A stretch of DNA of 64,000 nt from Siphonodentalium dalli (Eukaryota > Mollusca > Scaphopoda > Gadilida > Siphonodentaliidae): NCBI GenBank assembly GCA_032622095.1, contig CP136066.1:206484978-206548977 (forward strand), given 5' to 3'. The notes under the pieces were generated by a model. The model searched no databases. It saw nothing but the letters and a program-made list of their open reading frames with translations, and was not told where the DNA came from. This document shows positions 49,001 through 58,000 of this stretch, one piece after another. Within the stretch, counting starts at the first letter, position 1; every line of letters begins with the position of its first letter. The position numbers were made by a program, and so were the translations under genes.

Positions 49001-52000
49001 GGGGAGAGCTTTCCGATGAATGGCAACAAGCCATATTTCCGACTAAATCCTGAAAAGTTACCAATAATTCTGCTGTGGTTAAGAAGTCGATTACTTACAG
49101 CATTACTAGTACTGTAAATCTGATTAGGTCTCCCAAAGCAGTTGAGTGCAGAATAGCATTACTAAATTCACCACCCTCTGGGGGACCTTATTTTGCAATT
49201 GTCAGACACACTATATCCAGGCTTGGTCCATTTATAGTGCCATCAAAACAGCTGTGAGTGTTACATCTTCTCCGCGACGGCATTCCATGTTACTTGATGA
49301 CATATTACACAAAAAGGCAATTCTAGAATTGAGTAGCTTTCTCTGTTCAGTGAAAATTATAAAATCAATTAATTAGTATCCAACCCATGCCTGAGTTTAG
49401 CATGCTTGTCATTTGCAGAATGAGGTCCCCAGAGGGTGATTTTAGTGATCCTATCCAGCATAGTGGGCTAGCATAACTAAATTCACCATCTGTGGACCTC
49501 ATTCTACTTAGGCCTCATCTTCTCTGGAAAGTTTCTTAATTATCAAATTTCAAAAGAAACTTCTTCACAAAGATCTATTACTTTTTTAGTTTAGTTTCTC
49601 TATATCCCCAAACTGGCAGAAGAGACATTGCATAATCAAGGTTCCCAATGGGTGTACATCAAAATATTCACCATTTGGGAACTTCAATCTGAGTCTATGT
49701 CTCCCATAGCAGATGAGGCCAAAGCTCCCCAAAGGGTGAATTTGGATATCATCGCTAAATTCACCCTCTGGGAACCTTATTCTGCAAATTACAGGCACAC
49801 TAAACTCAGGCTTGATCCAAACTCTATCTCCACTGGCAGAATATAGTAATCAACTAAGATTGTGGAACATTCCAACCACATGAACTTTAAGAGAATACAG
49901 TGTTCACCACAAAATGTCAGAAGAACATACTTGCATCCATAGTCTATAGAACGCAAGCCAATCAACTTCCATTTCTTAAATGAATACATCATATTGAATT
50001 TAAAAATGTGCTTCACACATTCTCAGTTTCACAAATACCTGTGCTAAATTTCACAAAATTTCCGAAACAAAATTCTGAAATAAAAGGTCTGGCAGAGTTG
50101 TGTCCATCCATGGGCAGACAAGCGAGTCCAGTAATCGAGAGGTACATTAATGTCCTAAATAATAGACTCCTTAACCACAGCAGAATTATGGGTAATTTTT
50201 CAGGATTTAGTTGGAAATATGGCTTGTTGCCATTCATCGGAAAGCTCTCAATGAGAGCTCTCACAAAGCTTTCTGATGAATGGCAACAAGCCATATTTCC
50301 GACTAAATCCTGAAAAATTACGCATAATTCTGCTGTGGTTAAGGAGTCGATTATTTAGGGCATTACTGCATTACTGTATAACAATTAACAAAAACAAGCA
50401 TACCTGTGGTGTTTTGTACCAGCGGATTCTAATTCTGACGGAGGCTGGTTCTCTGAATCTTTCTTCTTCCTCCACCTGAAATCACAGATAAGATAAGATG
50501 TATACTTTCGTAAATGAATTAGAGATTCCCTCTAGTATAGAAAGTTTATATAACAATAGGTTCATCAATACTAATTACCAACAAAGCCTGAGTTTAGTGT
50601 GCCTATAATTTGCAGAATGAGGTCCCCAGAGGGTGAATTTAATGACGCTATCTCGCATAGCGGGGGTACCATCACCAAATGGTGAATATTGTGATGTAAA
50701 CCCAATGGGAACCTCAATTATGCAATGTGTCGTCTGCCAATTTGAGAAACTAAACTAAAAAAGAAATAGAATTTAAGTTTCTATAGAAATTTGATGATAA
50801 AGAAACTTTCCAGAGAAGATGAGGCCAAAGCAGAATGAGGTCCCCAGAGGGTGAATTTAGTGACGCCAGCCCGCTATGCAGGATAGCATCACTGAATTCA
50901 CCGTCTGGGAACCTCATTCTTATTAACCCTTTACCCAACAAACCGGCCAAAACCGGCCAAATAAAGCTTCAACAGCCTAAAATATCTTCGGTATGTCTCA
51001 ATAGAACCATACAAATATGGATATCATTGGAACCGGCTCCTTGACCACATTGTGATAGTTAGTTATGCCCTGTGCCAATGCATTCTCTTATATATGCGAG
51101 TCGACCATAGGTCGCCTCGCATATATAAGAGAATGCATTGGCCTAAAAAAATCTTTTTTTAACACTTTTTACCATTTTTTTCTTACATTCTTTAACAATT
51201 TTATAATTTTTAATGTGTTAAGCCAATGCATTCTCTTATGTCGACTCGCATATATAAGAGAATGCATTGGCACAGGGCCCTTCTGTTGGGTAAAGGGTTA
51301 ACATGACAGGCAGGCTATAATCAGGCTTGTTTACCAACCCAATGTTTGGTATCGTGGGAGTCGGCACTAATGATCTATATTAATATTATATTCATGTGCA
51401 GTTACAGAACAGTTGAACCCAGAAATGACATGACTGATGACAGATAACATAACAACCAAATGTCATCAAATGTGTGATGAGCTAGTGAGATTGGTGCAAT
51501 GTTCCAAGTGCAAACTGTAAAACTGTAAATTTGAGATATGCATTTTAACATGTTGAAAAGTATGAGATAACTCATAGTTAGCACTCAACATGTTAAAGAC
51601 ATATTGTGGGCTTATTCCTAGAATAAAGCCAATAAGTTAGTATCAATATAAACACTCTCTTCACCGGAAGAATGCAGCAATCAACTAAGATTGTAAAAAA
51701 TTCCAATCACACAACTGTACCATTTCATAGAACACACCCTCGAGATGAATAATAGACCATTACAATGTATACCTATCTTACTGAATGGGAGAATCCATTA
51801 GTAAATTAGTAAAGAAAGGGTTAAATACCATTGGAAAGAGGACCCTCAGAAACATGTGTGGTTTACAGCAATGCCCTAAATAATCGACTCCTTAACCACA
51901 GCAGAATTATGGGGAATTTTTCAGGATTTAGTCGAAAATATGGCTTGTTGCCATTCATCGGAAAGCTCTCAATGAGAGCTTTCCGATGAATGGCAACAAG

Positions 52001-55000
52001 CCACATTTCTGACTAAATCCTGAAAAATTATCCATAATTCTGCTGTGGTTAAGGAGTCGATTATTTAGGGCATTACTGCACTGTCATTCAGCTACTCGAG
52101 CTTCCTGAATTTTGCAAAACCAGTGTATTCTCTTATATATGCGTGTCTCCCTATGATGTTGGTATAGGGCGAATTGATGCCGTTAACTCTTCCATGACTG
52201 GAGCTTCCTGATATTTTGCAAAAACTCTGTGCCAATTCATTCTCTTATATATGCAAGTCTCCCACAGGGAGCTTCGCATATATAAGAGAATACATTGGCC
52301 TAACAATATTTACCTTGGCCTTGTAAGCCAGGGTGCATTCTCTTATATATGAAAGGCTCTATATAAGAGAATGCATATATAAGAGAATGCACTGCACCAG
52401 CGCAGCTCCCGTCATGAAAGGGTTAAGTGATAAAAACAAACGACAGATAAATAAAAGTGCAGAAGGAGTCCTATTTATTTATTGAAGGAAATATTTAGAT
52501 AATAAGTTCACCAAATGATCAGGGCCATATTATATGTCAGTTTCACTTGAAATCACACCATTGCAGTCTGTGATGTTCATAGTAGCATATTAGCAGTGTC
52601 AGACCCAGGAGGCCAGGGGGCACTAGACCCCCACTTTTTTCCCACTCTATAGTAAATCATCTCTTTTGGTAATTACCTTTTACCAGACACTGTAATTGGG
52701 GCATCTCTGCTGGCAGATCATGGTATTTTACACCCATATGAAAGCCAAAATGTCCATTATTATTCCATAATAAACCTAGTCTATTAACCCTTTCTATATT
52801 AAGTGGATTCTCCCAGTCAGTTATAAAAGTGTACACTGGAATTGTCTATTATCCATATGGAGGGGTGTTCAAGACATTAAACCTTAAAGTTGGATTATCT
52901 CTTTATATAACAATTTTGCAATAGATTTGTGGGTATAAAATAATAAATATGACTTGAAGACCCATCTCCGGAAATGATTCTATATAGAGGATCTCACATG
53001 AGTTTCTATTTTATACGGAATTTATCAACCGAGTTCACTAAATTCGATTTGACCAAGGCTCAAATAGAATTTAGAGGACGAGGTTGATAAATTACGTATA
53101 AAATAGGACGAGTGTGAGATACCTTTTATCACATGATCAAATAAACCCGAAGCAACGCGAATATTCATCGAAAACAACAATCATAAACTACAGCGATCCC
53201 AAGTTATTTGAGGAACGCTGTGACGTCATCGCACGCGCCGATATTAAACGTGTCTATTACCGATAATTATGAAACTGCTTTTATGGTCAAATTATGTGAT
53301 AAAAATTAATATTGATTTTATTTTGAATATTTTATTATGAAATGAGATGATTAAGTGGGACACTTTATTGTTCTATTTTTAGAACAGACCATTCAGGTGA
53401 TACCATATATAGCGATATAGATCATTAAGGTGTTCCCATAGCTATGGGACAAACGTCAAATATCCCAGATTGATTGTTTGCATTGTTGTATTACATAGTT
53501 AATATAAGCGATAATGAGTTTAATTAACGTTAATTTGTGACAAAATTACGAAATAAAAATTCTGGTCTCTGTTAACAGTAACCACTATTGTTTGTTAGCT
53601 AAAGAACCACACATTTTTAGACCAGAAAATATTTGAAATATAATCAATACTAATCGATAGAAGCATATCCGGCAGGGGTCTTCAATTCATATCTAATATT
53701 TTATACCACGGGAACTGTATAACACATGTTTACAAAGAGATATCTTTAAGGAGTCCTATTTATTGTAAGGAAATGCTCAGATAATAAGTTCAACAGACAA
53801 CCTTGTTTTATTATTTATACCCTATTACTGCCTGTAATGACGGACGCTATTAACCCTTTGAGTGCCAGGTCGATTGTTGTATCAACCCATATACCCTGTG
53901 CCAATGCATTCTCTTATATATGCGAGTCGACCATAGGTCGCCTCGCATATATAATAGAATGCATTGGCCTAACATTTTTTTATTTTTACAATTTTTTACA
54001 ATTTTAATAATTTATTCTTATATTCTTTAACAGACTTATTTTGTAGGTTTAGGGCCGATGAGATCGGCCCCTGGCACTCAAAGGGTTAATCACAACCACT
54101 TTTGTTTTATCACAAATATATTTCTCTATCATTTTGCACATGGCCAGACCGCCATTTCTATATACGGTATCAATGATTAAAGACTATATATCATATTGGT
54201 CATATCATTACAGACCTATGGTTGTTTGTTGAACTTATTACCTGAACATTTCCTATGGGATAAGGCCAAAACAAAAAACTTCTCTGTTTCCGATAACATT
54301 GGGATAATTTTCCATACAGGGAGGCAGGGATTTTTTTTTATATAATTAAAAAAAAAAAAAACCTTTCAGCTGTGAGCAATATAATAGTGTAGTCAAGGTC
54401 CCATGGAATATGGTAGATCAAATTAAGTATATTGAATATGAGCCAAGCATTTGATAAAAACATGCTGTCCCTTCAATTCATTCACTCTGCAGTAAGATTT
54501 CTACCAACGTTGAGCTTAATAACCAACTTTTTTTTCTTTTGGGATTGAGAAAAACGATAAATATTAACATTGACAATCTAACAGGTAACTATAGACTAGC
54601 CTTCTGGAGAAAATTGAAAAAAAAATTGAGGCAGGCAAGAAAATTTCAGCCAGGCAGGGTATCGGAAACAAAGAGGTTTTTCTTTTTTGGCCTAACTACT
54701 CATCAATGAGCATTTAGTATAGAAATGGTTAAGTGAATGGTGCATATGCTTCAATATACACATGTGAAAGATTGCCTGTTCCAATTATATGAACCAATAC
54801 CCTATGCCTGGATCCACTCAATAATCACATACACATATTAACATGGAATTATGTAATGCCATAATTACTCAATATATATTTACTTCTATCACAGTGATAG
54901 GAATCAGTGATTATAAAATTAATTAATATATACAAGGTATTTATAAGATAATGCTTAGTTGTTGCATTTAATTAGTTTTATAATCAATTATTCCAATGAC

Positions 55001-58000
55001 TGTGCAGCCAAGTGAACGACAATTGGAATCCTATACATGTACCGTACATGTACCTACACAACAATTCAGGGACCAGCCTAGAGGGAGATTTGGGAGACAG
55101 GGACCAGTCTAGAGGGTGACTTGGGAGACAGGGACCAGCCTAGAGGGAGATTTGGGAGACATCTTCTCCCTAAATTGTGTCACTTCTCACTATTTATGTC
55201 CAAGGGAGAAGTCACTTCTCTCTCATATACAGTAATGCCCTAAATAATCGACTTCTTAACCACAGCAGAATTATGGGTAATTTTTCAGGATTTAGTCGGA
55301 AATATGGCTTGTTGCCATTCATCGGAAACTCTCAGTGAGAGCTTTCCGATGAATGGCAACAAGCCATATTACCGACTAAATCCTGAAAAATTACCCATAA
55401 TTCTGCTGTGGTTAACCCTTTACCCAACAGAAGGGCCCTGTGCCAATGCATTCTCTTATATATGCGAGTCGACCATAGGTCGCCTCGCATATATAAGAGA
55501 ATGCATTGGCTTAACACATTAAAAATTATAAAATTGTTAAAGAATGTAAGAAAAAATGGTAAAAAGTGTCAAAAAAAGATTTTTTTTAGGCCAATGCATT
55601 CTCTTATATATGCGAGGCGACCTGTGGTCGACTCGCATATATAAGAGAATGCATTGGCACAAGGCTAATTATAACTGTAACTATCACAATGCGGTCAAGG
55701 AGCCGGTTCCAATGATATCCATATTTGTATGGTTCTATTGAGACAGACCGAAGATATTTTAGGCTGTTGAAGCTTTATTTGGCCGGTTTTGGCCGGTTTG
55801 TTGGGTAAAGGGTTAAGGAGTCGATTATTTAGGGAATTTCTGTACCAGATTACATGTGCCCTAAAGCCTGTTTAACAGTATTATGTGATTGTAATAGTGT
55901 CCTTACTCATTATAACATGTTATAAATGGGCTATTATATTGCATAATACTTAATGGATCATAGAAGTGTGATGTTGGAGAGTAAATTGAAATTGAACAAT
56001 TATGACTTCTCATTGATAACTGTCCACTTCTTCATGATAATCATATAGGGAGAATTTACTTATTCCCAATTAGAAACATCAAGACTGGTGCCAGTCCCTG
56101 CATTACATACATGCCGTTTCCATACTATTGAGCAATTTTGCTGGCAAGGGTTGTACATGTAAGTTACATGTACATGAAAGCCATCTATAAAAGTCAACAT
56201 TAGTTGGATGAAACATGCTTATGGATCATAGCAAATTATGCAAAATTAAAGAGCGGGTTAACTTCGATAAAAATGTTTGGAAAACAGTTGTGTAAATTTA
56301 AATGCCTGACACAACATTAGTTTGAAATTTTACACCACATACAGGGTATATACATGTAGGTACAAATGGAATTCTGCAAAATTGGGAGCTGGTTAAAGGG
56401 GGTGGGGTATGTGCAGTTGGAAAATTTCAAGGTGGACACCCCCTAAGAGGGACCTTCTAGCCACATCCCTGCTAGATCATGCCATGAATCTCTACTCTGG
56501 CTAATGCCTGTAGAGATCATATTCCACCAGTGCAAAACCTGGGAACTTTTTGAAGTTTTGACAGGGACCTTATAAAGTTGAAAATATTAACGCGGGGAAT
56601 ATATTTCTTAGTGATTATCTGTTTTATAATGTACTTCGCTTTAGGTGAAGGTCCAAACTTGTAATTGAATGCTTTTCTGTGACTTTTGTGAGCCGATATC
56701 ACAATAAACATTTATTTAATTACCCAGGATAAGCAACACTAAGCAAAATCGCCCACAAAGTCACTTAAATCATGAAATTTCGAGCTGGGACCTTCATCTA
56801 CAGTGAAGTACATTATTAAGGAACAGATTCTAACTTAGAAATATATTCCCCACATTATTTTTTCGACTTTATAATGTTCCCTGTCAAAACTTCAAAAAGT
56901 TCCCATGTTTTGTGCTGGTGGAATATGATCTCTACAGGCGTTAGTCAGAGTAGAGATTTATGGCATGATCTTTGTCCCTGTCTGAGCACAAACACAACAG
57001 AAACAGAAACTCATGACAATATCTGCTCTTGATCATGGAATCAAATCGTTAACACCTGTTAAATACATGTGTATACACATGTACAGTAATGCCCTAATTA
57101 ATCGACTCCTTAACCACATCAGAATTATGGGTAACTTTTCACGATTTAGTCTGAAATATGACTTGTTGCCATTCCGATGAATGGCAACAAGCCATATTTC
57201 CGTCTAAATCCTGAAAAGTTACCCATAATTCTGCTGTGGTTAAGGAGTTGATTAATTAGGGCATTACTGTACATGAGAGGTGGAATATGACCCTTGACAT
57301 ATATATGTATGCCATATGTCCTGACTGGGTAAACATAAAATTGTTTGATTTTCCAACCAGTAATTAGTGGGAAATTTGTTGTTTTTGGAGAACCAGTAGC
57401 ATATTTTTCTGCTTTTGGTCATACTTTTTGCTGAAATGGAAATTAACCAACCCTTAGTTTCAGGTGGGAAATTTCCAACATTTGGATAGCTTAGTACCAG
57501 TTGGAAAGTTCCAAACCAAGGTGGGGGGGGGGGGCAAATGGCAAATTCTGCAAAACTGGGAGTTTGTTTTGGTTTGGAAAATTCTAAGTTGGACACCGGC
57601 CCCCTAAAAGGGACCATCTATCCACGTCACTGCCTGAGCACAAACACCGGAAACAGAAACTCATGACAATATCTGCTCTTGATCACGGAATCAAATCAGT
57701 AACACCTGTTAAATATATGTATATACACGTGTACATGAGAGGAGGAATATGACCCTTGACATATATATGTATGCCACATGCCCTGACTGGCTAAACGTAA
57801 AACAAAGCTACAATTGATAGAACAGGTCTGCTTCATATAAATAAAGCGATCATGCTTCATAGAAGAATGTGCTATTTGGAATGTCAACTCAGGGGAAAAT
57901 CAATATCTAGTCGCGAAACAGGCCATTATACTCCTACCACGGCCAGTATAGAAGTTTGATAAATGCGTAAATAAATTAGGAGTATGGATACTTGATACTG

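Larger units (their letters stand above)
52784..54732. mobile_element. Family H, copy 8, split by at least three insertions
   Basis: H blocks appear in order: 52784-52890 (TTAACCC to GGAGGGGTGTTCA), 53745-53812 (GGAGTCCTATTTATTG to AGTTCAACAGACAACC), 54217-54260 (GGTTGTTTGTTGAAC to ATTTCC) and 54695-54732 (ACTACTCATCAATGAGC to GGTTAA). The gaps hold the inverted-repeat element near 53 kb, family G copy 2 and the element at 54261-54695. Confidence 0.7.
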
